From the NCBI RefSeq assembly GCF_002776695.1, contig NZ_LFJC01000003.1:3610076-3674075 (forward strand): a DNA stretch of 64,000 nt. Reading direction: 5' to 3'. Under the pieces are notes generated by a model. That model did not search any database. It was given only the letters and a program-made list of their open reading frames with translations, and had not been told where the DNA came from. Of the stretch, positions 35,040 through 46,200 are shown piece by piece (positions within the stretch are counted from its first letter, which is position 1; the number at the start of each line of letters is the position of its first letter). The translations under genes were made by a program, and so were the position numbers. Source of the stretch: Bradyrhizobium nitroreducens. GTDB taxonomy: Bacteria; Pseudomonadota; Alphaproteobacteria; Rhizobiales; Xanthobacteraceae.

Positions 35040-35957
35040 TCAGTCGGCGGTCAGGATGTCCGGCTCCTTGAAGTTGTTCACGTCGAGCCCATGCTTCTTC
35101 AGAAGCTCCATATGCGTACCGGCCTTCTGCACCTCGATCAGCGCAGCCAGCACGGCGTCGCGGAATTTCGGCTTGTCCTTGGGCACGGCGATGCCGACGG
35201 AATACGGGATCGTCACCGCGATCGCCTTTTCGAGCTTGTCCGGATAGGCCTTCACCGCGCTGTCGACCGTGTTGACGTCGTTGATATAGGTGTCGGCGCG
35301 ACCGGCGAGGATCGCCTGGATGCAGTTGGCGTTGTTGTCGTAGAGCTGGATGGTCGGCTCGGGCTTGCCCGCCTTCTTGCACTCGGGGATCAGGGCCTGG
35401 ATCAGGGGCACCTCGACATAGCCGGTGTTTTCCGCGGCAGCCGCGCCGCACATCGAAATATTGATGCCGTTGATGCCCTTCGGATTGCCCTTCGCGACCA
35501 GCACGCCGTCGAACACCTTCGAATAGGTGATGAAGTCGGCCGCCTTGGCACGCTCCTTGGTGGCGTAGATGTCGGAGATGACGATGTCGGCCTGGCCCGC
35601 GGCCAGTGTGGTCAGCAGCGCCGCGAACGTCACCGGCTTGTAGGTCAGCTTGAAGCCGAGGCATTCACCGATGGCTTCGCCGAGATCGATGTCGAAGCCG
35701 ATGTATTTGCTGGGATCCTTGGGATCGATGGTCTCGTAGCCCGGCGTGTGCGGGTTGATGGCGTTGACGAGCGTCTTACCCTTCCAGTCCGGATATTTCT
35801 CCTGCAGCGCGGCACAGGCGGAGGGCGCCGCGGCCTGTGCGCTCAGCGGTGCTGCGGCAACCAGGCCAAGGGCGATGCTGGCGCCGAGCGCGAGCTTGCG
35901 CCAAGACGTTGCGCGCGCCGTTCCCCGCCGCGCCTGGGGCAATACCCGTCTCTCCAT
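35040..35957 (-). CDS. ABC transporter periplasmic solute-binding protein (amino-acid type)
   Basis: 305 residues with a signal peptide (LALGASIALGLVAAAPLSAQ, cleavage near AQAA) and a type II periplasmic binding fold of the polar amino-acid class: KYIGFDIDLGEAIGECLGFK, AALLTTLAAGQADIVISDIY and AGRADTYINDVNTVDSAVKA. It captures substrate and delivers it to the permease-ATPase encoded 196 bp downstream. It is the first gene of the apparent operon that ends with RidA. The substrate cannot be named; the amidases and RidA suggest a nitrogen source with an amide group. Confidence 0.9.
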   Translation of the reverse strand: MERRVLPQARRGTARATSWRKLALGASIALGLVAAAPLSAQAAAPSACAALQEKYPDWKGKTLVNAINPHTPGYETIDPKDPSKYIGFDIDLGEAIGECLGFKLTYKPVTFAALLTTLAAGQADIVISDIYATKERAKAADFITYSKVFDGVLVAKGNPKGINGINISMCGAAAAENTGYVEVPLIQALIPECKKAGKPEPTIQLYDNNANCIQAILAGRADTYINDVNTVDSAVKAYPDKLEKAIAVTIPYSVGIAVPKDKPKFRDAVLAALIEVQKAGTHMELLKKHGLDVNNFKEPDILTAD

Positions 35958-36364
35958 GTCCCGCTCCTTCGAATTGTCATGGCAAAGGCCATGTTCCAGA
36001 TCTCGAAAGCGAGCCTAGGGGGAGAGCCGACGGGAAAGCTTGTCCGCGGACGTACAAAAAATTGGATGGAGGGGGCCTGCGATTTGGGCAGGCGGCTGCC
36101 CAAAAACTGCTCGGGCGCGAATTGGCGTGATACGCAATTGGCGAATTCGGAGGAATCAAATGGTTTCGATTGGGAGAGATATCTGCACGATCAAAGCCTC
36201 ACTCAGTGAGGCCGCTTGACGAAGATATGACGGGCGGTGGACGCATCTACCCGCCGACGCCGCGATATCCACAGCCTGTCCGCAGCATATCCACAGGCCG
36301 ACTATGCCGGATTCGCTTGGCCTCACGAGGCACTTGCTGCGCACAAATGCACAGAGCCGGTATG
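35958..36364. other. 407-bp intergenic region with possible leader peptide and DnaA-like boxes
   Basis: It lies between the binding-protein gene and a small Cys-containing exported protein gene, both on the minus strand. It holds a short plus-strand ORF (36160-36219), a 7-bp hairpin GCCTCAC/GTGAGGC at 36196-36212, and two ATATCCACAG copies near 36266 and 36288. No longer gene is supported. Confidence 0.5.
36160..36219 (+). CDS. Possible 19-residue peptide ORF with strong ribosome site
   Basis: MVSIGRDICTIKASLSEAA, preceded by GGAGGA five nt before the ATG, an almost ideal ribosome-binding site. A hairpin overlaps its 3' end (36196-36212). It could be a leader peptide, a small protein or chance. 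No gene on the plus strand follows within 650 bp, which weakens the leader idea. Confidence 0.25.
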   Translation: MVSIGRDICTIKASLSEAA

Positions 36365-36625
36365 TCAGCCGCCGGCCTGATCGAACACGCTGCGGCAAGC
36401 CTCGCTCAAGCTCGACCGGTTACGGCGCAGGCAGGCCGTGATGGCGCGGACATTGGGGATTTCGCCGGCGCAGAGCCGGTAGACGTCGGGTGTGCAGGCC
36501 CGGCGCTGTTCGGCTGTCCCCTGCCCGTGGGCGGCGGAGGCAAACAGCGTCAGGAACAGCCCGACCGTGGAGGCGCGGCGCGCCCGGCTCTTCACTCCCG
36601 CAAACCGCAAGAACCTCGTCTTCAT
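36365..36625 (-). CDS. Small exported Cys-containing protein
   Basis: 86 residues. An N-terminal signal region (ASTVGLFLTLFASAAHGQ) is followed by a short mature domain, RRACTPDVYRLCAGEIPNVR, with four Cys spaced as in the eukaryotic/bacterial Cys-rich GLG1-like repeat (C-x6-DVYRLC-x-GEIP, later ACLRRN and LSEAC). I recall many similar small proteins in Bradyrhizobium; function unknown. The four Cys could form two disulfides in the periplasm. The start is the ATG at 36625. Confidence 0.8.
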   Translation of the reverse strand: MKTRFLRFAGVKSRARRASTVGLFLTLFASAAHGQGTAEQRRACTPDVYRLCAGEIPNVRAITACLRRNRSSLSEACRSVFDQAGG

Positions 36626-36887
36626 GACCAGTCTCCCGTTCCGCCCTGCCCGCTCCGGCCTGCATTGGGCCGGTGTGCGAAGGAGTTAAGAGAAATAAAC
36701 CGCCGAGGATGTGATCTCTTTCACACTCGGGATGCTCGCCCCGAATGTAGGTTCCCGACGGGACTTCTTTAGAAATCGCTAACCAATCGGGACCCGATCG
36801 CCGGATCGCTAAAATGCGAACGATCGGCTCAACCGGGTAACAAACCGGCCTTGCGACATTGCGCCGTCTGCGTTCTGCGAGGGTGCG

Positions 36888-37085
36888 ATGAGAAGCGAAG
36901 CCGAATTCAATCTGCTGCTGGATGCCGTCCGGGACGCCATGGTCATTGAAGACTTGGCTCCCGCGCCGGAGGAGGAATTCGTGCCCCGCTCGTGGAGTTT
37001 TGACGCGACGCCCAAGGCCGCCAATGACAACGAGGGCGCCTGGCCCCTCCTGCCGTTCCCCGATGGCTGGTACGCGGCCAGCTGA
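36888..37085 (+). CDS. Small conserved-looking protein, 65 residues
   Basis: MRSEAEFNLLLDAVRDAMVI, then an acidic middle (EDLAPAPEEEF) and a tail with KAANDNEGAWPLLPFPDGWY. No signal peptide or membrane helix. GAGGG lies 5 nt before the ATG. The helix plus Trp/Pro tail looks conserved rather than random, and the NDN-type segment is one I recall from small rhizobial proteins. Function unknown. Confidence 0.6.
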   Translation: MRSEAEFNLLLDAVRDAMVIEDLAPAPEEEFVPRSWSFDATPKAANDNEGAWPLLPFPDGWYAAS

Positions 37086-37166
37086 GGCCGCTTTCACGGT
37101 GAGCCGTAGCGCCCGCCTCTCCGGCGTTTTGCCGTAGGCGCTGTGTGAAACCCGGCGCCGCGACAA

Positions 37167-37346
37167 TCAGGTCTTGGCGCGTTCCTCGCCATCCTGCGGC
37201 ACCCGGTCGGGTACGGCCGATGGAAAGATGCTGTCATAGATCGCACGGGCCTCGCGGATGAGGCGAGCCCGCTCCAGCTCGGACTTCGGGACAAATCGGA
37301 CGATGTCGCCCACGGGTGCTCCAGCGCTTGTTGATGTCAGTCGCAT
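37167..37346 (-). CDS. Small conserved-looking protein, 59 residues
   Basis: MRLTSTSAGAPVGDIVRFVP, then a helix KSELERARLIREARAIYDSI and a charged tail ending GEERAKT. The ATG at 37346 was chosen because upstream in-frame sequence looks non-coding. It converges with the gene ending at 37085. No known function; soluble and probably helical. Confidence 0.6.
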   Translation of the reverse strand: MRLTSTSAGAPVGDIVRFVPKSELERARLIREARAIYDSIFPSAVPDRVPQDGEERAKT

Positions 37347-37502
37347 CACTTCGCAGATGCGAAGTGTATGCCAACGGGCGTGAATCGGGGGTTTCCAGCC
37401 AGCCCCGGGCAAACCCGGGGGGCACCACGCGGCGAGCCTCGCCGGCGCGCCCATCGGAAGACGCCCGGAATCTAATTTCGTTGAAAAATCAGATATTTAT
37501 GA

Positions 37503-37576
37503 TGGAGGCCACGTCGGGACTCGAACCCGAGTAAACGGTTTTGCAGACCGGCGCGTAACCACTCCGCCACGTGGCC
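37503..37576 (-). tRNA. tRNA-Cys (anticodon GCA)
   Basis: 74 nt with encoded CCA. Acceptor arm GGCCACG/CGTGGCC, anticodon loop CTGCAAA (GCA), T-arm CGGGTTCGAGTCCCG. It lies between small ORFs and the polysaccharide exporter genes. Confidence 0.97.
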
Positions 37577-37673
37577 CCGTAAGGGCGGACCAATATAGGG
37601 GATCAACGGGTTAGGCAACCGCCTTCGCCGATTTTGGCTGGAGCCTGCCCGGTCCGGGGGATCCTTCGAACCG

Positions 37674-38435
<762 letters not shown>

Positions 38436-38442
38436 GCGCGCA

Positions 38443-39216
38443 TCACAGCCAATACGCCACGCGATGGCGATATTTTGCGTAGCAGCAGAATGCGATGGCG
38501 ACCAAGGCGATCGCGTAGACCATCCCGAGCAGCCATTGCTGCGCATCGGTCGGCTGCGACAGCAGCGGACGGCGTACGAGATCGAGCAGCGTCGCGAACG
38601 GATTGACCGATGTCAGCCAGTGAAACGAGGTGCCGCGCACGCTGTCCTCGGTCCAAATGATCGGGGTGAGGAAGAAGACGAATTGCAGCCCGCTGACGAT
38701 CGCCGAACCGATGTCGCGAAAACGCGCGCACAGCATGCCGAGCACGACCGCGCCACCGAGCAGCGCGAGAAACAAGATCGCAAAGCCGGGCACCACGACC
38801 AGCATGCTCCAGTGCAGCGGCCAGGGCATCACGACGTAAAGCAGCGCGACAATCACCAAATGATGCGCGAAGATGAGGACGTTGCGCGTGATCATCTGCA
38901 GGACGTGAACGATCAGTGGTGCCGGCACCGCTTTGATGAGATGACCGGATGCCACGAAGATGTTGGACCCCTCCTGGAGCGTCGTCGCGATCAGGGTCCA
39001 GACGATCAGGCCGACCGCGAAGGACGGCAGGAAGGTCGCGATGTCCTGCTTGAACAATGCGGCATAGACCGTGCCGACGCTTGCGATCGTGGCGGCGAGC
39101 GTCAGCGTGATCCAGAGCGGGCCGATCACGGTCCGCCGATAACGCAGCGAAATGTCCATCAGCGCGAGCGTGCCCCAACGATCGGGCCGCGCCGCCTGCG
39201 TCAGAATTTCCTTCAC
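38443..39216 (-). CDS. Polysaccharide ABC exporter permease (Wzm/KpsM-like)
   Basis: 257 residues with six predicted membrane helices and the ABC-2 permease pattern: LMDISLRYRRTVIGPLWITL near the N-terminus, VWTLIATTLQEGSNIFVASG, RFRDIGSAIVSGLQFVFFLT and the closing VNPFATLLDLVRRPLL. It forms the channel for a lipid-linked glycan, with the ATPase downstream. No glycosyltransferase genes are nearby, so the glycan is unknown. The pair appears orphaned from its biosynthetic genes. Confidence 0.92.
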   Translation of the reverse strand: MKEILTQAARPDRWGTLALMDISLRYRRTVIGPLWITLTLAATIASVGTVYAALFKQDIATFLPSFAVGLIVWTLIATTLQEGSNIFVASGHLIKAVPAPLIVHVLQMITRNVLIFAHHLVIVALLYVVMPWPLHWSMLVVVPGFAILFLALLGGAVVLGMLCARFRDIGSAIVSGLQFVFFLTPIIWTEDSVRGTSFHWLTSVNPFATLLDLVRRPLLSQPTDAQQWLLGMVYAIALVAIAFCCYAKYRHRVAYWL

Positions 39217-39356
39217 TGCGAGCTGAATTCGACTGCCCCTTCGGTTGCCACGCGCCGATGCCGCACCAGGACAGCAGATCGGCCACGACCGGCCGATGGT
39301 CTCTAGACGCCCGCGCCTTGCGGCGCAATCGACCGTACGGACGAGTTGGGCCGAAG

Positions 39357-40091
39357 TCAGGCTCGTTTGCGTCGTCGGAAGTCGCGCCGGCCCTTTGGGG
39401 CAGGCTTCGGCGCGAGTTCCGGCATCTCGGCCTGAACCTCGCGATAGCGTGTTAACAGCCGTTCAAAACTCGCATGCAGCGTCTCGGCGATATCGGGACG
39501 CCGCTCGAGGCCGGCCAGGACAGTTGCCGCGGCCTCGATGGTCGAGAGCCCGTCGCGGCGCGGCTCCTTGCGCAGACGCCCATAGCGCGAAGGGTGCGCG
39601 GGGTTGAGGATGACGCGCTGGCATTTGAGCATCCAGGGATTGCGCCACCACAGCGCCTTGGCCTGGCTCCAGGTGCCGTCGAGCAGCACGACGCCTTCGA
39701 GCTTGCCGAGGATCGCGCGCTGGTTCTCCGCGATCTCGCCCTTGCGGTTGAGCGCGATGATCTCGGCTTCCGCCTCGAGGTCGGCGGCGCGTGCCGAGCC
39801 GAGATAGAGCACGGCCCAGCGCGCGGCATTTTCGACCGGGCGTCCCAGCGCCTTGGACAGGCTCGGCCAGGACAAGCCGACCCGCACGGTGGCGTCGGCG
39901 AAATGCCGGGCGAGCAGGCGCGCGGTGCCGAGCGCCCTGTCCTGCTCCTGCGGGTGCTGGAGGATCAGCAGCGACAGCCGGTTTTCGATCGGCGTGACGC
40001 TGTCGCAGATGCACAGCGGCATCGGCTTCTGGCAGTGAGGGCACTCCGGGATCGGATCGGCGACGGCGGCGGTTTCTGGCGGGTTCGACAT
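39357..40091 (-). CDS. DTW-domain tRNA-uridine aminocarboxypropyltransferase
   Basis: 244 residues. Near the N-terminus are the paired Cys motifs CPHCQKPMPLCIC, a zinc site of this family. The SPOUT-like domain carries LLILQHPQEQDRALGTARLL and the diagnostic DGTW in VVLLDGTWSQAKALWW, then LNPAHPSRYGRLRKEP. Related enzymes (TapT type) use SAM to add acp to uridine in tRNA. The C-terminus is Lys/Arg-rich. ATG at 40091 was chosen over an upstream in-frame start. It lies 37 bp downstream of the last RND gene and may be transcribed from the efflux operon. Confidence 0.88.
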   Translation of the reverse strand: MSNPPETAAVADPIPECPHCQKPMPLCICDSVTPIENRLSLLILQHPQEQDRALGTARLLARHFADATVRVGLSWPSLSKALGRPVENAARWAVLYLGSARAADLEAEAEIIALNRKGEIAENQRAILGKLEGVVLLDGTWSQAKALWWRNPWMLKCQRVILNPAHPSRYGRLRKEPRRDGLSTIEAAATVLAGLERRPDIAETLHASFERLLTRYREVQAEMPELAPKPAPKGRRDFRRRKRA

Positions 40092-40128
40092 GGGCGCCGC
40101 TATACGCTCGAAGCGCGGCTTCAACAAC

Positions 40129-43100
40129 CTATTCCGCCGGTGCCGGTAGCGGACGCGGCGCCGGCCGCCGCCGCAGGCGGTCGATCAGGAGGTAGATGAC
40201 CGGCGTGGTGTAGAGGGTCAGGATCTGCGAGACGAACAGGCCACCGATGATGGTGATGCCGAGCGGACGCCGCAGCTCCGTGCCGGGGCCGGTTGCCACC
40301 ACCAGCGGGATGCCGGCGAACAGCGCCGCCATGGTCGTCATCAGGATCGGGCGGAAGCGTGCCTGGCAGGCCTCGAAGATCGCCTCCGCCGACGACAGGC
40401 CGCGCTGGCGTTCGGCCTCGAGCGCGAAATCCACCATCATGATGCCGTTCTTCTTGACGATGCCGATCAGGAGGATGATGCCGACGAAGGCGATCACCGT
40501 CAGCGGCGTGTTGGTGAGCTGCAAGGCGAGCAGCGCGCCTAATCCGGCCGACGGCAGTGTCGAGATGATCGTGAGCGGATGGGCGAGGCTCTCATAGAGC
40601 ACGCCGAGCACGATATACATCGCCACCAGCGCGCCGAGAATCAGCAGCGGCTGGCGGCCGCTGGTCTTGGCGAAGTCGCCGGCATTGCCGTCGAAGCTGC
40701 CGCGGATGCCTTCGGGCATGTGCAGTTCCTCGACCGCCCGCTGGATGTTCTGCGTCGCCGCCTGAAGCTGCACGTTCGGTATGAGGTTGAACGACACTGT
40801 GGTCGAGGGGAACGATTGCGAGTGATAGACCGCAAGCGCGGCGAGTCCGCGGCTCGCATGCACCACGGCCGACAGCGGCACCTGCGCGTCGCCCGCGCCC
40901 GCGACATAGATGCGATCGAGGTTTGAGGGATCGACCTGGAATTTCGGGTCGATCTCCAGCACGGTCATGTACTGGTTGCGCTGGGTGTAGATGATCGAGA
41001 TCTGCCGCTGCGAGAAGGCGTTGTTCAGCGCATTGTCGATGTCCTGAACCCGGACGCCGAGTGCCGACGCCTTCTGGCGATCGATGTTCAGGGTGAGCTG
41101 AAGCCCGCCGGGGTCGCGGTCGCTGGAGATGTCGGTGATGCCCTCGACGCTCTCCATGCGCTTGGCGACGATCGGCGCCCATTTCTGCAGCAGACTGAGG
41201 TCGGTGCTGGTCAGCGTGTACTGGTAGTCTGAATCGCTCTGCCGGCCGCCGGCACGGACGTCCTGGGCGGCGAACATGAAGAGGCGGATGCCGGCCACCG
41301 GATACAGCGCGCGCCGCAGACGATCGATCACGACCTCGGTCGAGACGTGGTCGCGCTCCTCCGGCGGCTTCAAGCTGATGTACATGATACCGCGGTTCGA
41401 GGTCGCTCCCCCCGGCCCGCCTCCGGCGCCGACGGTCGAGCCGATGCCGGCCACCGCCGGATCCTTCATCACGATGTCGGCGAGCCGTTGCTGGAGACCG
41501 AGCATCGACTGGAACGAGATGTCGGCCGAGGCGCGCGTCGCCCCGATCACGAAGCCGGAATCGTCGGTCGGGAAATAGCCCTTGGGGACCTTGATGTAGA
41601 GCGTCACGGTGAGGCCGATGGTGGCGAAGAACACCAGCAGCGTCGCCAGCGGGTAGTCCAGCACGGTGCGCAAGGTTCTCGCGTAGAAGGAGACGATGCG
41701 CGACAGCGAACCCTCGACGATGCGATCGAACAGCGTCGCCGTTCCGGACGTGGCCTGGTGGATGTAGTGCGCGCAGATCATCGGTGTGACCGTGAGCGAC
41801 ACCAGCGTCGAGACCAGGATGGCGAAGGTCAGCGTCAGCGAGAATTCGCGCAAGAGACGCCCGACGATTCCGTCCATGAAGATCAGCGGCGTGAATGCTG
41901 CGATCAGCGACAGGCTGATCGAGACCACGGTGAAGCCGATCTGCTTCGCACCCTCCAGCGCCGCCTGGAACGGCCGCATGCCATGCTCGAGATTGCGGTA
42001 CATGTTCTCGATCATGACGATGGCGTCGTCGACCACGAAGCCGACGGAGATCGCAAGCGCCATCAGCGACAGATTGTCGATGGAAAAGCCCGCGACCCAC
42101 ATGCCGGCGCAGGTGCCGGCGAGCGCCAGCGGCACCGAGATGCCGGCCGCGATCGTCGGCGTCAGCCTGCGCAGGAACACGAACACCACGACCATCACCA
42201 GGACCGCGGTCGCCAGCAATGTCCATTGCATGTCGAGCACGCTGGCGCGGATCGTGCCGGTGCGGTCGACCAGGGTCGAGATCTCGACGCCGGCCGGAAT
42301 CCACTGCTTCAGCTCGGGGATCAGCGCCTTCACCCGGTCGACGACGTCGATGACGTTGGCATCGCCCTGCTTGGTGATCTGGATCAGCACGGCAGGCTGC
42401 TTGTTGAACCAGGCGATCGACCGGGCGTTGCGGACGGAATCCTCGATCTCGGCGACGTCCGACAGCCGCACGAAATTGCCGTTCGAGCTCTTGATGACGA
42501 TGTCGCGGAACTCTTTCGCGCTGCGCATCTGCTTGTTCAGCGACAGCGTCTCGCTCTGGCGCTCGCCATTGAAGATGCCGACCGGGCCGAGGGGATTGGC
42601 GTTGATGATGGCGGTCCGCACGTCGTCGGTGGCGATACCGGCGTTGGACAGCGCGACGGGATTGAGCTGGACCCGCACGGCCGGCTGGTCGGCGCCGGAG
42701 ATCGCCACGTTGCCGACCCCCGGCACCTGCGAGATGCGTTGCGCCAGCACGCTGTCGGCGACGTCGTAGATCGCGGCCGAAGAGATCGTCTTGGAGGTCA
42801 ACGCCAGCACGTAGATCGGCGCGCCGGCCGTATTGGCCTTGCGGAAGCGCGGCAGCGTCGGCAGGTCGCTCGGCAGGTCGACCATCGCGGCATTGATCGC
42901 CGCCTGCACGTCGCGCGCGGCCTTGTCGATGTTGCGGCCGATGTCGAACTGGAGCTGGATGCTGGTGTTGCCGAGCGTCGAGGTCGAGGTGATCTGGTTG
43001 ATGCCTGATATCTCGCCGAGACGCCGCTCCAGCGGGGACGCCACCGTCGCCGCCATCACCGAGGGGTCGGCGCCGGGCCGGCTGGCCGAGACGAAGATGG

Positions 43101-43233
43101 CGGGGAAGTCGACGTTCGGGACCGAAGCGACGGGCAGGAACTCGTAGGCGACCACACCCAGCAGGAACAACCCGATCGACAGCAGCGTGGTTGCGACCGG
43201 GCGGCGGATGAAGGGCTCCGAGATCGATGCCAT
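40129..43233 (-). CDS. RND efflux pump inner-membrane transporter (MdtC-like)
   Basis: 1034 residues. N-terminal SEPFIRRPVATTLLSIGLFL starts the first of twelve helices; the two large periplasmic loops are present, and the proton-relay helix carries two Asp in SVGFVVDDAIVMIENMYRNL. Conserved pieces include FDGNAGDFAKTSGRQPLLIL and GIVKKNGIMMVDFALEAERQ. It begins at 43233 in an ATGA overlap with the preceding RND gene. MdtB/MdtC-type pairs form hetero-trimers that expel bile salts, novobiocin or other toxic compounds; here the substrate is unknown. Confidence 0.93.
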   Translation of the reverse strand: MASISEPFIRRPVATTLLSIGLFLLGVVAYEFLPVASVPNVDFPAIFVSASRPGADPSVMAATVASPLERRLGEISGINQITSTSTLGNTSIQLQFDIGRNIDKAARDVQAAINAAMVDLPSDLPTLPRFRKANTAGAPIYVLALTSKTISSAAIYDVADSVLAQRISQVPGVGNVAISGADQPAVRVQLNPVALSNAGIATDDVRTAIINANPLGPVGIFNGERQSETLSLNKQMRSAKEFRDIVIKSSNGNFVRLSDVAEIEDSVRNARSIAWFNKQPAVLIQITKQGDANVIDVVDRVKALIPELKQWIPAGVEISTLVDRTGTIRASVLDMQWTLLATAVLVMVVVFVFLRRLTPTIAAGISVPLALAGTCAGMWVAGFSIDNLSLMALAISVGFVVDDAIVMIENMYRNLEHGMRPFQAALEGAKQIGFTVVSISLSLIAAFTPLIFMDGIVGRLLREFSLTLTFAILVSTLVSLTVTPMICAHYIHQATSGTATLFDRIVEGSLSRIVSFYARTLRTVLDYPLATLLVFFATIGLTVTLYIKVPKGYFPTDDSGFVIGATRASADISFQSMLGLQQRLADIVMKDPAVAGIGSTVGAGGGPGGATSNRGIMYISLKPPEERDHVSTEVVIDRLRRALYPVAGIRLFMFAAQDVRAGGRQSDSDYQYTLTSTDLSLLQKWAPIVAKRMESVEGITDISSDRDPGGLQLTLNIDRQKASALGVRVQDIDNALNNAFSQRQISIIYTQRNQYMTVLEIDPKFQVDPSNLDRIYVAGAGDAQVPLSAVVHASRGLAALAVYHSQSFPSTTVSFNLIPNVQLQAATQNIQRAVEELHMPEGIRGSFDGNAGDFAKTSGRQPLLILGALVAMYIVLGVLYESLAHPLTIISTLPSAGLGALLALQLTNTPLTVIAFVGIILLIGIVKKNGIMMVDFALEAERQRGLSSAEAIFEACQARFRPILMTTMAALFAGIPLVVATGPGTELRRPLGITIIGGLFVSQILTLYTTPVIYLLIDRLRRRPAPRPLPAPAE

Positions 43234-46200
43234 CACTGCATCCCCTCGGTCGCGCCGGCTACTGGCGGGCCACCGGATTCGGCCGGCGGCAGCGCCTGCT
43301 CGAGCCGGCGGTTGATGCGGTCGAGCGCGAGATAGATCACAGGCGTGGTGTAGAGCGTCAGCAGCTGACTCAGCAGCAGGCCGCCGATGATGGAGATGCC
43401 GAGCGGAAAGCGCAGCTCGGCGCCGGTGCCGCTCTCGATCGCGAGCGGCAGCGCGCCGAACAGCGCCGCCAGCGTCGTCATCATGATCGGGCGGAAGCGC
43501 AGCAGGCAGGCCTGTACGATGGCATCGTTGGGCGACATGCCCTGCCGGCGCTCGGCCTCCAGCGCGAAGTCGATCATCATGATCGCGTTCTTCTTGACGA
43601 TGCCCATCAAGAGGATGATGCCGATCAGGCCGATGACCGAGAGGTCCTGCCCGCACAGCACCAGCGCCAGGATGGCGCCGACGCCGGCCGAGGGCAGCGT
43701 CGACAGGATGGTGATCGGGTGGATGTAGCTCTCGTAGAGCACCCCGAGCACGATGTAGATCGTGATCACGGCTGCGAGCAGAAGCCAGGGCTGGCCGGCC
43801 AACGCCTTGGCGAATTCGGCGGCGTCGCCGGCATAGACGCCGACGATGTTGTTGGGCATGCCGATCCGCGTCTCGATCGTCTTCACGGCGTCGACGGCAT
43901 CGCCGAGCGCGGCGCCCGGCGCGAGATTGAAGCTGAGCGACACCGACGGGAATTGCGCCTGGTGCGAGATCGCGAGCGGCGCCGTGGTGCGCTTGAGCGT
44001 CGCCACGGCCGACAATGGCACCTGTGCGTTGGGTGCGCCGGCGGTCGCGCTCGCCGCCCCCGGCAAATACAGCTTCGACAGGATCGAGGGATCGCGCTGA
44101 TACATCGGCAGCGCCTCCAGCACCACGCGGTACTGGTTGGCCTGGCCGTAGATGGTCGAAATCTGGCGCTGCGCAAAGGCGTCGTTGAGCGTGTCGGTGA
44201 TGCCTTGCAGGCTCACACCGAGCTGGCCGGCGCGGGTGCGGTCGACGTCGAGCTGCGCCCGCAATCCGCCCTCCTGCGCCTCCGAGGAGACGTCGCGGAA
44301 CAGGGGATCGCGTCGCATCTCCGCAATCAGCTTGCGGGCCCACTCCGACACCAGCGCCGCATCGGTGCCGGTCAGCGTGTACTGGTATTGCGAGCGGCTC
44401 GACTGGGTCGAGATCTGCACGTCCTGCACCGGCTGGAAATAGACGGTCATGCCGGGGATGCCCGAGACCCGCTCCTTCAGCCTGACAATGACGGCCGCGA
44501 CATCGTCACGCCGCTCGCCGCGCGGTTTCAAGGTCATGACGAGCCGGCCGACATTGGTGGTCGGATTGACCGAGCCTGCACCGATCACCGAGACCACGCC
44601 GACCACGTCGGGATCGGCCTTGATGGCGCCCGCCGCCTCGGCCTGTCGTTTCTGCATCTCCGCGAACGACACGTCCGGCCCCGCCTCCGTCACCGCCGTG
44701 ATCGAGGCGGTGTCCTGCAGCGGCAGGAAGCCCTTTGGCGCGACGACGTAGAGAACGAGCGTCGCGATCAGCGTCGCGAAGGTCACGACCAGCGTGGTGC
44801 GCTGGTGCTGCAAAACCACCAGCAGCGTGCGGTGGTACGCTTCGACAGTGCGGTCGATGAAGCGGCTGATCGCAGCCAGTCCCGGCACCGCCAGCTCCTC
44901 ATGGGCGTGCTTGAGCAGGCGCGAGCACATCATCGGCGTCAGCGTCAGCGAGACCACGGCCGAGGTCACGACCGCGATCGTCAGTGTGAGCGCGAACTCG
45001 CGGAACATGCGCCCCACGAGTCCCGACATGAACAGCAGCGGGATGAAGACCGCGATCAGCGACACCGTGAGCGAGATCACGGTGAAGCCGATCTCGCTGG
45101 CGCCCTTCAGCGAGGCTTCCATCGGGCCGTCGCCGTTCTCCATATGGCGCACGATGTTCTCGATCATGACGATGGCGTCGTCGACGACGAAGCCGGTGCC
45201 GATCGTCAGCGCCATCAGCGACAGATTGTCGAGGCTGAAACCGGCGAAATACATGATGCCGAAGCTGGTGATCAGCGACAGCGGCAGCGCCACGCCCGCG
45301 ATTATGGTGGCGCGGATCGAGCGCAGGAACAGCAGCACCACCAAGGTCACCAGCACGACGGCAAGGACCAGCGTGAACTGCACGTCGTGAACCGAGGCAC
45401 GGATCGTCACGGTGCGGTCGGAGACGATGGTGAGGTTCACCCCTGCCGGAATCGCGCGCTGCAGCTTGGGGATTTCGGCACGGATCTGACTGACGACGTC
45501 GATCACATTGGCGCCGGGCTGGCGCTGGATGTCGATGATGACGGCCGGCGTGCCCTGGTACCAGCCGCCGGTACGGTCGTTCTCCAGGCCATCGACGATC
45601 TGGGCGACGTCGGCGATAGTGACGGGCGAACCGTTGCGATAGGCGATGATGACGGGCTTGTAGGCCTCGGCCGCAGCGATCTGGTCGTTGGCCGCGATGA
45701 TGTAGGATTGCTGCGCGCCATCGAGCGAGCCCTTCGGACCCGAGACGTTGGCGTTGGCGATCGCGGTGCGCAAATCCTCCATGGCGATGCCGTAGGCGGC
45801 GAGCCGCGCCAGATCGGCCTGGATGCGTACGGCCGGCTTCAGGCCGCCGAGCACCGCGACGCGTCCGACGCCGGAAATCTGGCTGAGGCGTTGCGCCAGG
45901 ATGGTGTCTGCGATGTCGCTCATCACCCGCAGCGAGATGGTGTCGGAGCGCAGCGCCAGCGTCATGACCGGCGCATCGGCCGGGTTCACCTTGGCGTAGG
46001 TCGGCGGATAAGGCAGCGTCTTGGGCAGCACGCCCGCCGCGGCATTGATCGCGGCCTGCACGTCCTGGGTGGCGCCGTCGATGTCGCGGTTGAGATCGAA
46101 CTGCAGCGATATCTGGCTGACACCGAACGAGCTCGTCGAGTTCATCGCCGACAGCGACGGGATCTGGCCGAGCTGCCGCTCCAGCGGCGCGGTGATCAGC

